A DNA stretch of 64,000 nt from Sphingobacterium populi (GTDB taxonomy: Bacteria > Bacteroidota > Bacteroidia > Sphingobacteriales > Sphingobacteriaceae). Position numbers and translations under genes: made by a program. Shown in pieces: positions 56,267-64,000 of the stretch. The notes under the pieces are model-generated. The model saw nothing but the letters and a program-made list of their open reading frames with translations, had not been told where the DNA came from and searched no databases. The stretch lies in NCBI RefSeq assembly GCF_001586775.1, contig NZ_LQXS01000001.1, positions 558,001 to 622,000 on the forward strand, read 5' to 3'. Each line of letters begins with the position of its first letter. The stretch's first letter is position 1.

Positions 56267-56758
56267 ATGCGAATTGGAATAACATTCTCTTCTTTTGATT
56301 TACTACACGCTGGACATGTAAAGATGCTGGAAGACGCCAAAGATCAGTGTGACTATCTAATCTGTGGTTTGCAAACAGACCCCACTTTAGATAGAGCAGA
56401 GAAAAACAAACCTACCCAGACCGTTGTGGAACGGTATATCCAGCTAAAAGGTTGTAAGCACGTTGATAAAATCATTCCGTATGCAACCGAACAAGATTTG
56501 GAAGATATTTTGCGTTCATTCAAGTTTCATGTTCGGATATTGGGCGACGAATACATGTTCAAAAACTTTACTGGAAGAGCGTATTGCGAAGATAAAGGTA
56601 TTGAATTATACTTCAATAGACGTGAAAATCGCTTTTCTAGCTCAGCCTTAAGACAAATAGTTTTTGAGAAACAAGGCGAGATGGAAGGAACTATAGTGCC
56701 GTTTAAAGATCCAATAGTTCACCAAACTAACATCAAAAAAGTATTGCTAAAAGGATAA
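56267..56758 (+). CDS. Cytidylyltransferase family protein (TagD-like), first of a tandem pair
   Basis: A 163-residue nucleotidyltransferase alpha/beta-phosphodiesterase. The N-terminal signature HAGH (His14, His17) in DLLHAGHVKML is intact, as are VVERYIQLKG (the VxxR motif) and the C-terminal NRFSSSALR in place of the RTxxISTT loop. It should transfer CMP or AMP from a nucleotide triphosphate to a phosphorylated acceptor, as in glycerol-3-phosphate cytidylyltransferase. The acceptor is unknown. The paralogue follows after 10 bp. Confidence 0.9.
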   Translation: MRIGITFSSFDLLHAGHVKMLEDAKDQCDYLICGLQTDPTLDRAEKNKPTQTVVERYIQLKGCKHVDKIIPYATEQDLEDILRSFKFHVRILGDEYMFKNFTGRAYCEDKGIELYFNRRENRFSSSALRQIVFEKQGEMEGTIVPFKDPIVHQTNIKKVLLKG

Positions 56759-56768
56759 GTAGGAGATT

Positions 56769-57200
56769 ATGAAAGTAGGAATAACATTTGGTGCATTTGA
56801 CATGTTGCATGCAGGACAAATCATGTTTTTAGCAGCAGCACGTCAAAAATGCGATTATCTAATTGTTGGCTTGTGTACCGACGGACAGATTGATGCCGCA
56901 AGAAAAAGTAAACCTGTACAAACGCTTGTAGAACGTTTTATACAGTTAGAAGGAAATCCAAGCGTGGATGAAATTATTCCATTTGAGAATGAGGACGATC
57001 TGATGGATATATTGCAGACGATCCCGACAAACATCCGATTTGTGGGTAGCGAATATCAAAATACAAACTTTGCCGGTAAAGATTATTGCAATGAAGCAGG
57101 AATAGAAGTGTGCTACATCAACCGTGCGCATCGCTTTTCAGCCAGATCACTACGGAAAATTGTTGCAGAAAAACAAGCTTCGAAGTTGATGGCTCAATAG
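56769..57200 (+). CDS. Cytidylyltransferase family paralogue with altered HxGH motif
   Basis: A 143-residue copy of the preceding protein, matching it throughout (GITFGAFDMLHAG, LVERFIQLEG, KDYCNEAGIEVCY, HRFSARSLRKIV). The first motif reads HAGQ instead of HAGH: His14 is kept but the second catalytic histidine is Gln17. In this superfamily both histidines stabilise the phosphate transition state, so activity may be low or absent. It may act as a regulatory partner of the first copy in a heterodimer, but it might also retain an altered activity. Co-transcribed with copy one. Confidence 0.88.
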   Translation: MKVGITFGAFDMLHAGQIMFLAAARQKCDYLIVGLCTDGQIDAARKSKPVQTLVERFIQLEGNPSVDEIIPFENEDDLMDILQTIPTNIRFVGSEYQNTNFAGKDYCNEAGIEVCYINRAHRFSARSLRKIVAEKQASKLMAQ

Positions 57201-57240
57201 CATACATCGTTTGATAGAAAGCATACTGTTATACATTTGT

Positions 57241-57266
57241 AAGGCACTCTTTAAGGGTGCCTTTTT
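57241..57266 (+). terminator. Rho-independent terminator of the cytidylyltransferase operon
   Basis: AAGGCACTC pairs with GGGTGCCTT (one G-T pair) around a TTTAA loop, followed by a T-run. It sits 40 bp after the second gene's stop. Confidence 0.8.
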
Positions 57267-57330
57267 GCTTGTTGCAGATATATGTCAATTTTAATAAATT
57301 GGTACCATTCAATTTCGAAACCAAACTAAC

Positions 57331-60192
57331 ATGAGAATATTTCAACCTTTAGCATTAGCTTTTCTATTTTCTAGCCTCGGCGCTAATGCGGCATCGCATG
57401 ATAAAAGACCATTCAGCATGCATCCGCAAGCGAAACAGATTCTCGCGCAAGATAGTACCTCTTGGGATCAGCGTTTGCCTTTTGATGATGGTGTCATTAC
57501 AGGAAAATTGGAAAATGGTTTTACGTATTACATTCGTAAAAATGTGGAACCAGAAAATCGTGTGACGATGTATTTGGCTGTTAAAGTGGGATCTATTTTA
57601 GAAACCGAAAAGGAGCTGGGTTTAGCACACTTTTTAGAGCATATGAATTTTAATGGATTAAAGCATTTTCCAAAAAATGAGCTAGTTGATTATTTGCAGC
57701 GAGCAGGTGTTCGATTTGGTAGCGACCTAAATGCCTACACCGGGTTTGATGAGACGGTATATCAATTACCGATTCCATCGGACGATCCCGAATTGCTCAA
57801 AAATGGATTGCAAGTAATGCGCGACTGGGCACAAGACGCATTATTAGATGAGGAAGAAATTAATAAAGAACGTGGCGTTGTGTTAGAAGAATTGCGCGGT
57901 TCACGTGGCGCACAACAACGAATGCGCGATCAATATTATCCACTACTGCTCAATGGTTCGCGATATGCTGATCGTTTGCCGATTGGTACAGAAGAGATCA
58001 TTACCCATTTTGAACCAACAACCATTCGCGAGTTTCATCAAAAATGGTACCGACCAGATTTGCAGTCGATTATAGTTGTGGGTGATATTGACCCGCAGAT
58101 GATCGAACAGGAAATCAAGCGGCTGTTTGCCGATATGAAAAAACCTGCTGCTCCACAAGAACGGAAAAAATATACAGTAGATTTACTGGATAAGAATCAG
58201 TTCATGGTAGTGACCGATCCCGAAATGCAATATACCGTTGGCCAGATCATTATAAAACATCCTGAGGAAGAAGTGAAAACCGTAGGCGACTATCGGCGCT
58301 CACTCTTAAAAGCCGTCTACAACGAAATGATTAACGGCCGATTAGGCGAATTGACGCAATCGGCTAATCCACCATTTCTACAAGCTGGAGTGGATATCGG
58401 AGAATTTATAGGAGGCTTAGATAATCTATCTGCCTATTTTGTAGCCAAACCTGGAGCGATCGCAGAAGGGTTCAAATCGGTCGTGCGCGAACTTGATCGG
58501 GTAGATGAATTCGGTTTTACTGATTCAGAGTTCTCACGGGCAGTTGTATCCATGCATAAAAACAACGAACGAGCGTATGTGGAGCGCGACAAACGTCGGT
58601 CAGACAGCTATGTCAACTCATACCTAGCTCATTTTCTAAAGGATAATAGCGTAGTAAGTGATGAGTATCGTTACCAGATCACTAAAGAATTGTTGACTAC
58701 GCTGACCTTATCTGAAGTAGAAGCAATCGGAAAACAATATTATGTAGATCAAAATAGGGACGTGCTCTTTTTGGCTCCCGACAAAGAGGAAGCCAATCTT
58801 CCAAGCGAAGCAACAGTCAATGCATGGCTTGGCGAGGTCAATCATGAAACCTTAACAGCATACGAAGACAAGGTTTCGGATTTGCCGATATTAGCTGCCG
58901 AACCTACGAAAGGAAGCATTGTAGACCGTACGGATCTTTCAGTCATCGAAGCAAAATCGTGGAAACTTAGCAACGGTGCCACCGTGGTGCTCAAGCCGAC
59001 GAAGTTCAAGAATGATGAAATTTTGATTCATGCATTTGGGCCGGGCGGAACATCCTTGTACAGCGATGCAGACTACTTTGATGCATCCAACGCCGCTATG
59101 CTCGTAAATAGTAGCGGACTTGGACAGATGAGCACCGTAGAATTGCAAAAATATCTTTCCGATAAAAAGGCGAATATCAGCCCGTTTATCGGAGAACGCA
59201 CACAAGGAATATCTGGTGCTGCAGATCGGGAAGGTTTAAAGACCGCCTTTGAAATGATTCACGGTTATTTTACAGCACCAAGGATCGAAGATGATGTTTT
59301 CCAAAGTACGATTGGACGGATTGTATCATCCATGGAAAATCGGGAAAATAACCCTTCTTTCGTATTTAGCGAAGCGATACAAAAAAGTCTGTACGGGGAT
59401 AATATCCGCCGTAATCCAGCTACTGTGCCTGATATTCAGTCTATCGATCAACAAAAAGCATTAGCCATCTTTGAAGAACGATTTGCCGATGCATCGAATT
59501 TTACTTTTATGATCGTAGGCTCATTTACAGATGAAGAAATCACACCGCTGATCGAGCAATACATAGCATCTTTGCCTACTCAAGAACGCGATAATGCCGC
59601 AAAAGACCTACACATTGTGGAACCTGAAAAAGGATTCGAAAAAGTAGTACACAAAGGCAAAGAAGATAAGGCGCAAGTACGTTTATCTTTTTACGGAGAT
59701 TACGATTATACCGAAGCCGAAAATTTGAATATGGATGCGCTAGAATCCGTCTTGTCTATCAAGCTCATTGAGCGATTGCGGGAAGACGAGAGCGGTGTGT
59801 ATGGAACTGGCGCGAGCGCAAGTTATCGCAAGCAGCCAAGCGGTCGGTATGCTTTTCATATCGGATTTGGTACTAGTGTCGACAAATATCCCGCGCTCAT
59901 CCAATCGGCTTTGGATGAAATCCGTAAAGTAAAAGAGCAAGGCCCCACGCAGGTCGATCTTGAAAAATTCTTCATAGAACAAAAACGTCAACATGAGGTA
60001 AACTTAAAAGACAATCGTTTTTGGCTGAATTCGCTGAATGAGGTGCTCACAAATGAGGAGGAGTTCGTATCAATTGTCAATATCCAGGAAGATATGAAAA
60101 AAGTAACCGTAGAGTCGGTTAAGGCGGTAGCCAACAAATATTTGGATGAAGACCAATTATTCAAATTTATCTTACTACCAGATGCTAAGTAA
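57331..60192 (+). CDS. M16 family zinc metallopeptidase (PqqL/insulinase-like)
   Basis: A complete 953-residue two-repeat M16 peptidase with a signal peptide (about 1-21). The active half has HFLEH (His100, Glu103, His104) in ELGLAHFLEHMNFNGLKHFP and a downstream helix EEINKERGVVLEELRG carrying the third ligand. The second half is the inactive repeat (SWKLSNGATVVLKPTKF...). It should cleave peptides in the periplasm or at the surface. It closely resembles the N-terminal half of the truncated M16 gene at the window start, but lies alone here, 130 bp after the previous operon and ending in its own terminator. Confidence 0.94.
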   Translation: MRIFQPLALAFLFSSLGANAASHDKRPFSMHPQAKQILAQDSTSWDQRLPFDDGVITGKLENGFTYYIRKNVEPENRVTMYLAVKVGSILETEKELGLAHFLEHMNFNGLKHFPKNELVDYLQRAGVRFGSDLNAYTGFDETVYQLPIPSDDPELLKNGLQVMRDWAQDALLDEEEINKERGVVLEELRGSRGAQQRMRDQYYPLLLNGSRYADRLPIGTEEIITHFEPTTIREFHQKWYRPDLQSIIVVGDIDPQMIEQEIKRLFADMKKPAAPQERKKYTVDLLDKNQFMVVTDPEMQYTVGQIIIKHPEEEVKTVGDYRRSLLKAVYNEMINGRLGELTQSANPPFLQAGVDIGEFIGGLDNLSAYFVAKPGAIAEGFKSVVRELDRVDEFGFTDSEFSRAVVSMHKNNERAYVERDKRRSDSYVNSYLAHFLKDNSVVSDEYRYQITKELLTTLTLSEVEAIGKQYYVDQNRDVLFLAPDKEEANLPSEATVNAWLGEVNHETLTAYEDKVSDLPILAAEPTKGSIVDRTDLSVIEAKSWKLSNGATVVLKPTKFKNDEILIHAFGPGGTSLYSDADYFDASNAAMLVNSSGLGQMSTVELQKYLSDKKANISPFIGERTQGISGAADREGLKTAFEMIHGYFTAPRIEDDVFQSTIGRIVSSMENRENNPSFVFSEAIQKSLYGDNIRRNPATVPDIQSIDQQKALAIFEERFADASNFTFMIVGSFTDEEITPLIEQYIASLPTQERDNAAKDLHIVEPEKGFEKVVHKGKEDKAQVRLSFYGDYDYTEAENLNMDALESVLSIKLIERLREDESGVYGTGASASYRKQPSGRYAFHIGFGTSVDKYPALIQSALDEIRKVKEQGPTQVDLEKFFIEQKRQHEVNLKDNRFWLNSLNEVLTNEEEFVSIVNIQEDMKKVTVESVKAVANKYLDEDQLFKFILLPDAK

Positions 60193-60215
60193 GCAATTGG
60201 TTACGTTATCATACG

Positions 60216-60247
60216 AAAAAGGGCTTTCCATGGAAAGCCCTTTTTTT
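60216..60247 (+). terminator. Rho-independent terminator after the M16 gene
   Basis: GGGCTTTCCATGGAAAGCCC at 60221-60240 is a perfect 20-nt palindrome flanked by A5 on one side and seven T on the other. Being symmetric with A/T flanks it can also end the minus-strand small gene that stops at 60255. Confidence 0.88.
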
Positions 60248-60254
60248 ATGTACA

Positions 60255-60434
60255 TTAATCGTTGAATTTTCTCTTTTGTCGCCTGTATAAAATAAATATT
60301 ACAATAGCTAGCAACAGAATGCCAATTAAAACATAACCGGTTGGCGATGATTCAGTTTGATTCACAGATGGAGTTTGCCCCATCAAATCGGAAAGAAACC
60401 CACTCAACACCAAGCCACACAACCATCTTTTCAT
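60255..60434 (-). CDS. 59-residue membrane miniprotein
   Basis: A short frame on the minus strand, ATG 60434 to TAA 60255. It has the layout of a signal sequence (MKRWLCGLVLSGFLSDLMGQ), a short polar stretch (TPSVNQTESSPTG), one transmembrane helix (YVLIGILLLAIVIFILY) and a basic tail (RRQKRKFND). The ordered layout and the facing terminator make it credible. It is separate from the M3 peptidase gene, whose restored stop lies 68 bp upstream. Function unknown; type I single-pass topology with the C terminus in the cytoplasm would follow from the basic tail. Confidence 0.65.
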   Translation of the reverse strand: MKRWLCGLVLSGFLSDLMGQTPSVNQTESSPTGYVLIGILLLAIVIFILYRRQKRKFND

Positions 60435-60501
60435 AATAATACGATTTAATAACCAATTTGAATCTACTCAAATTAGCTTTAAAAAGCAATAGTGATGCCA
60501 A

Positions 60502-62207
60502 CTAAATTTTTTGCCGCTTGTTTTTAATAAAATTTACTAATTCTGCTACGTAGTTGGAAGAAAAATCAAAACGACGCCCGCTGTTTCATAAATTTTGCCG
60601 ATCGGAACGGTATATCCGAGTTTCAGTGCCGCTAGATATTGTGTTATAGCACGATCACGGTTTTCTAAGTAATTTTTCCAGACAGAAATAGCGCCTAGTT
60701 GTGCAAAACCATATTCAATGTAATAAAAAGGAACCTCAAAGATGTGTAACTGCTTGTGCCAAAGGTATTGTTCCGCTTCTTCGTGATTGTTCCAGTCTGC
60801 AAAACCTCCGCCAAAAGTCCGATAAATTTCTTTCCAAGCTTGGGCGCGCTGTTCTACCGTGTGCGCGGGGTTTGTGTAAAGCCAATGTTGAAATTTATCC
60901 ACCGTAGCTACCCACGGTAAGGTGGATAAAACATCGTCCAACTGTTCTTTCTGAGCACGCTTCAAATCATCGGGCTCTGTTAAGAAGTGATGCCATTGTT
61001 CCATAGATAATAATTCCATTGACATGGACGCTAATTCTGCCACTTCCGAGGGCACGTCCTTAAAATCATTTAAAGGAAGTTCAGCACTTATAAACGTATG
61101 GATCGCGTGGCCGCCCTCATGTACCATCGTCGTGAGATCTCGCATCGTACCTGTCGCATTCATAAATATGAATGGTGCGCCAGATTCGTATAACGGATAA
61201 TTATATCCACCAGGCGCTTTTCCTTTCCGACTGTCTACATCAAATAATCCATTCATTTTCATCGTGCTGATGCATTCACCCATATAAGGATGCATAGCCG
61301 CAAATGCTTGTTCGGTTTTGTCAATCAACTGTTGACCAGAATCGAAAGGTTTCAAAGGAGGGAGGTTTGCTGGATCAACTTGCATATCCCACGGTTTCAA
61401 TGCCGTTAACTGTAGCTTGGTTTGACGCTCATCTGCCAATTTTTGTAAAACGGGTACTACGTGATGCTCCACCGCGGTATGGAAAGCTTCACAATCTGCC
61501 ACGCTATAATCAAAACGACCCATCGCTACAAACATATAATCGCGGTAATTCGTAAATCCAGCATTAAGAGCAACTTGATGACGAAGTTGTAGCAAATCTT
61601 GAAAAATATCTTCTAATGCTTGAGTTTGTTCCAGACGCACGGCCGTAATCGCTTCCCAAGCTTCTTGGCGAACGGCACGATCGGTATCCAACAATCGTGT
61701 AGCGGCCTGCTGCATCGTATATTCTTCGCCATTGAGCTTCACAGACATACTGCCTACGATAGTTTGATAGGCCTGCTGCTTAAGCTGAATCTCGGTAAAT
61801 AAAGGGATATTCTCGGTGCGAAAAATCTCTAAAGCTTTTTTTACTTTTCGCAGATAGATGAAATAGCGATCGTGATTGAGCGCGTTTGTCCACGGACTGG
61901 CTATTAATTTCTGATCCAATAAGTTTTGCAATGGAGCAATCTTCGGCTCTATTTCGGTTGTGAAGTAGCGGAAATCTTCAGCATATTCCTCATTGTCCGT
62001 ATGGCATGTCATTTTAATATAGCGCCAAGCCTGATCCTCTTGCAGTACGGCATCAAGCTCATTGCGATCCGACATCCACTTTTCGAGCTCGGATAGGTCG
62101 TTTATTTCTCGCTGTTGTAATTCTGTAAATAATTTCTCCAGATTCTTCCACTTCATTGGTAGATCCTGCGGTACATATGTTCTTGGCTTTGCCAATGTCG
62201 TCTTCAT
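60502..62207 (-). pseudogene. M3 family oligoendopeptidase with a C-terminal frameshift
   Basis: A cytoplasmic zinc oligopeptidase (PepF/M3-like). The zinc site is HEGGH at 363-367 in TTMVHEGGHAIHTF, followed by EVAELASMSMELLSM with the third ligand. The open frame ends at 60546 with an unexpected tail after GKIYETAGV. Adding one base at 60573 restores RFDFSSNYVAELVNFIKNKR and a stop at 60502-60504, giving 568 residues. The restored tail is the normal M3 C terminus, so the shift is certain; whether it is a sequence error or a lesion is not. About 19 residues near the end of the protein are affected; the catalytic site is intact. Confidence 0.88.
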
Positions 62208-62300
62208 ATTATGTGCGTTTGTGATGATGCACGAAATTACTTATTTTTTTGATACCTCAATTGCTGGCCTAAGCATGCGAAAAAGCTCGTCGAAATGCAC

Positions 62301-62308
62301 TATATTTG
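62301..62308 (+). promoter_or_regulatory. Candidate Bacteroidota -7 promoter element for lepA
   Basis: TATATTTG matches the TAnnTTTG -7 consensus and lies 31 bp before the lepA ATG. I found no TTTG-type -33 element at the usual distance, so only half of the consensus is present. Confidence 0.35.
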
Positions 62309-62339
62309 CCGATTATAAAAAGAGACGGTAGAACCTAGT

Positions 62340-64000
62340 ATGGAGCATATACGCAATTTTTGCATCATCGCGCACATTGATCACGGAAAGAGTACCTTGG
62401 CCGATAGATTGTTGGAATTCACCAACACGATTACGCAGCGCGAAGCGCAGGCGCAATTATTGGACAACATGGACCTGGAGCGCGAGCGCGGCATCACGAT
62501 TAAGAGTCACGCTATCCAGATGGATTTCATACGAGACGGACAAAAGTACACGCTTAATCTGATTGATACACCGGGTCACGTCGATTTTTCTTATGAAGTT
62601 TCTCGGTCGATCGCAGCTTGCGAAGGAGCATTACTTATTGTTGATGCTTCGCAGGGTATTCAAGCACAAACGATTTCGAATCTATACCTAGCCTTAGAGC
62701 ACGATTTAGAGATAATTCCCATCTTAAATAAAATGGATCTGCCTGGCGCGATGCCAGAAGAGGTAAAAGATCAGATTGTGGAATTGATTGGCGGAAAACG
62801 CGAAGATATTATTCCTGCCTCGGGCAAAACCGGTATGGGTATTCCAGATATTTTGGATGCGATCATCGATCGTATTCCTGCGCCAGTTGGTGATCCAAAT
62901 GGCGAGTTGCAAGCCTTGATTTTTGACTCGGTATTCAATTCTTTCCGCGGTATCATGGCTTATTTCAAAGTCGAAAATGGCGAGATTCGCAAAGGTGATA
63001 AAGTAAAATTTGTGGCCACAGGAAGAGAATATTTTGCCGACGAGATCGGTACATTGAAGCTTAATCAAGTTGCCAAAGATGTCATCAAAACGGGTGACGT
63101 AGGTTATATTATTTCTGGCATTAAAGAAGCCAGAGAAGTAAAAGTAGGAGACACCATTACGCACAAAGAACGGCCTTGTGCGTCGGCTATTCAAGGATTT
63201 GAGGAAGTAAAACCGATGGTTTTCGCGGGTATTTATCCGGTAGATACCGAAGATTATGAAGAATTACGCGAATCCATGCACCGCTTGCAATTGAATGATG
63301 CTTCGCTGGTATTCGAACCCGAATCTTCCGCTGCATTGGGTTTTGGTTTCCGATGTGGATTTTTGGGCATGCTTCATATGGAGATTATCCAAGAACGTTT
63401 AGAACGCGAGTTCAACATGACGGTGATTACCACGGTGCCCAACGTATCTTACAAAGCTTATCTGACCAAAGATAAAGAAGAAGTAGTGGTACACAACCCT
63501 TCCGATCTTCCAGACCCAAGTAAGTTGGACACGATCGAAGAACCGTACATTAAAGCAAATATCATTACCAAATCCGATTTTGTCGGTCCGGTCATGTCTT
63601 TGTGTATTCAAAAAAGAGGTACAATAGTCAACCAATCATATTTAACTTCGGACCGCGTCGAGTTGGTTTTCGAAATGCCAATGGGAGAGATTGTATTCGA
63701 CTTTTACGATAAGTTGAAAACAATTTCCAAAGGATACGCATCGTTTGATTATCATCAAATTGGGTACCGTACCTCCGATTTAGTACGTTTGGATATCCGT
63801 TTGAATGATGAGCCGGTCGATGCATTATCATCACTTATTCACCGTAGCAACGCATATGATTTTGGTAAGAAAATCTGTGAAAAGCTAAAAGAGCTATTGC
63901 CTCGGCAGCAGTTCGAGATTCGTATACAGGCGTCGATCGGTGCTAAGATTATCGCTCGCGAAACTATTTCCGCTTTGCGTAAGGACGTTACGGCAAAATG
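62340..64000 (+). CDS. lepA: Elongation factor 4 (LepA), C terminus outside window
   Basis: A ribosomal back-translocation GTPase, open from ATG 62340 to the window edge (about 553 residues; full length is about 597). G motifs are complete: G1 [10 protein letters not shown]3 DTPGH, G4 NKMD and a G5-like SGKTG. The LepA-specific blocks [15 protein letters not shown] and the C-terminal [15 protein letters not shown] are visible. It acts on the ribosome in the cytoplasm and is divergent from the M3 peptidase gene. Confidence 0.97.
   Translation, partial: MEHIRNFCIIAHIDHGKSTLADRLLEFTNTITQREAQAQLLDNMDLERERGITIKSHAIQMDFIRDGQKYTLNLIDTPGHVDFSYEVSRSIAACEGALLIVDASQGIQAQTISNLYLALEHDLEIIPILNKMDLPGAMPEEVKDQIVELIGGKREDIIPASGKTGMGIPDILDAIIDRIPAPVGDPNGELQALIFDSVFNSFRGIMAYFKVENGEIRKGDKVKFVATGREYFADEIGTLKLNQVAKDVIKTGDVGYIISGIKEAREVKVGDTITHKERPCASAIQGFEEVKPMVFAGIYPVDTEDYEELRESMHRLQLNDASLVFEPESSAALGFGFRCGFLGMLHMEIIQERLEREFNMTVITTVPNVSYKAYLTKDKEEVVVHNPSDLPDPSKLDTIEEPYIKANIITKSDFVGPVMSLCIQKRGTIVNQSYLTSDRVELVFEMPMGEIVFDFYDKLKTISKGYASFDYHQIGYRTSDLVRLDIRLNDEPVDALSSLIHRSNAYDFGKKICEKLKELLPRQQFEIRIQASIGAKIIARETISALRKDVTAK

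Overview
The window reads as a piece of a Bacteroidota chromosome, most likely Sphingobacteriaceae (Sphingobacterium/Pedobacter-like). The grounds are a SusC/SusD pair with a FecI/FecR-type sigma/anti-sigma couple, TlpA-like exported thioredoxins, DUF3050 and DUF4394 proteins, few recognisable Shine-Dalgarno sites and a moderately AT-rich composition. Family names come from reading motifs by eye; no database search was run. I see no prophage, insertion sequence, CRISPR array or rRNA. One tRNA (Lys, anticodon TTT) is present.

Layout. (1) 1-10.9 kb, minus strand: ECF sigma factor, FecR anti-sigma factor, SusC with an STN signalling domain, SusD, a thioredoxin-less exported protein, its TlpA-like paralogue and an M16 zinc peptidase cut by the window edge. 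This resembles a surface-signalled uptake locus, plausibly for peptides. (2) 11-12.7 kb: an orphan exported protein and tRNA-Lys. (3) 12.8-24.9 kb: ArsC-like reductase, M1 peptidase (frameshifted) and a small carboxypeptidase-regulatory-like protein; SRPBCC and GNAT proteins; a ZIP transporter; rpoN; PBP1A; and a protein joining a zinc-peptidase domain, a beta-propeller and a probable outer-membrane barrel. (4) 25-28.6 kb: mannitol dehydrogenase-family enzyme, sugar MFS transporter and porin operon. (5) 28.6-34.3 kb: a 1.3-kb AT-rich stretch without a convincing gene, a short AAGS-motif protein, a lipoprotein with a fimbrillin-like front and an amidotransferase-like back, and DUF3050 and DUF4394 proteins. 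(6) 34.6-42.3 kb: a LOV blue-light-type histidine kinase, a nucleotidyltransferase/metallophosphoesterase operon, an MscS channel, a degenerate histidine kinase and a lone receiver protein. (7) 42.3-47.5 kb: stress genes (alpha/beta hydrolase, DoxX-like protein, KatE-type catalase, SDR). (8) 47.5-55.6 kb: a glycogen-to-trehalose operon, glgX/treX, treZ and a treY-malQ fusion. (9) 56-64 kb: tandem cytidylyltransferase-like genes, a second M16 peptidase, an M3 oligopeptidase (frameshifted) and the start of lepA.

Three genes (M1 peptidase, alpha/beta hydrolase, M3 peptidase) each need exactly one extra base to restore the expected family sequence. This suggests either residual single-base deletions in the assembly or real lesions; the M1 site is also a correctly phased A-AAA-AAA slippery heptamer. 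The observations most worth following are the LOV kinase and its neighbourhood, the fimbrillin/amidotransferase-like lipoprotein with its small upstream protein, the tripartite peptidase-propeller-barrel protein, and the nucleotidyltransferase-phosphoesterase operon. None can be called a new system from sequence alone.
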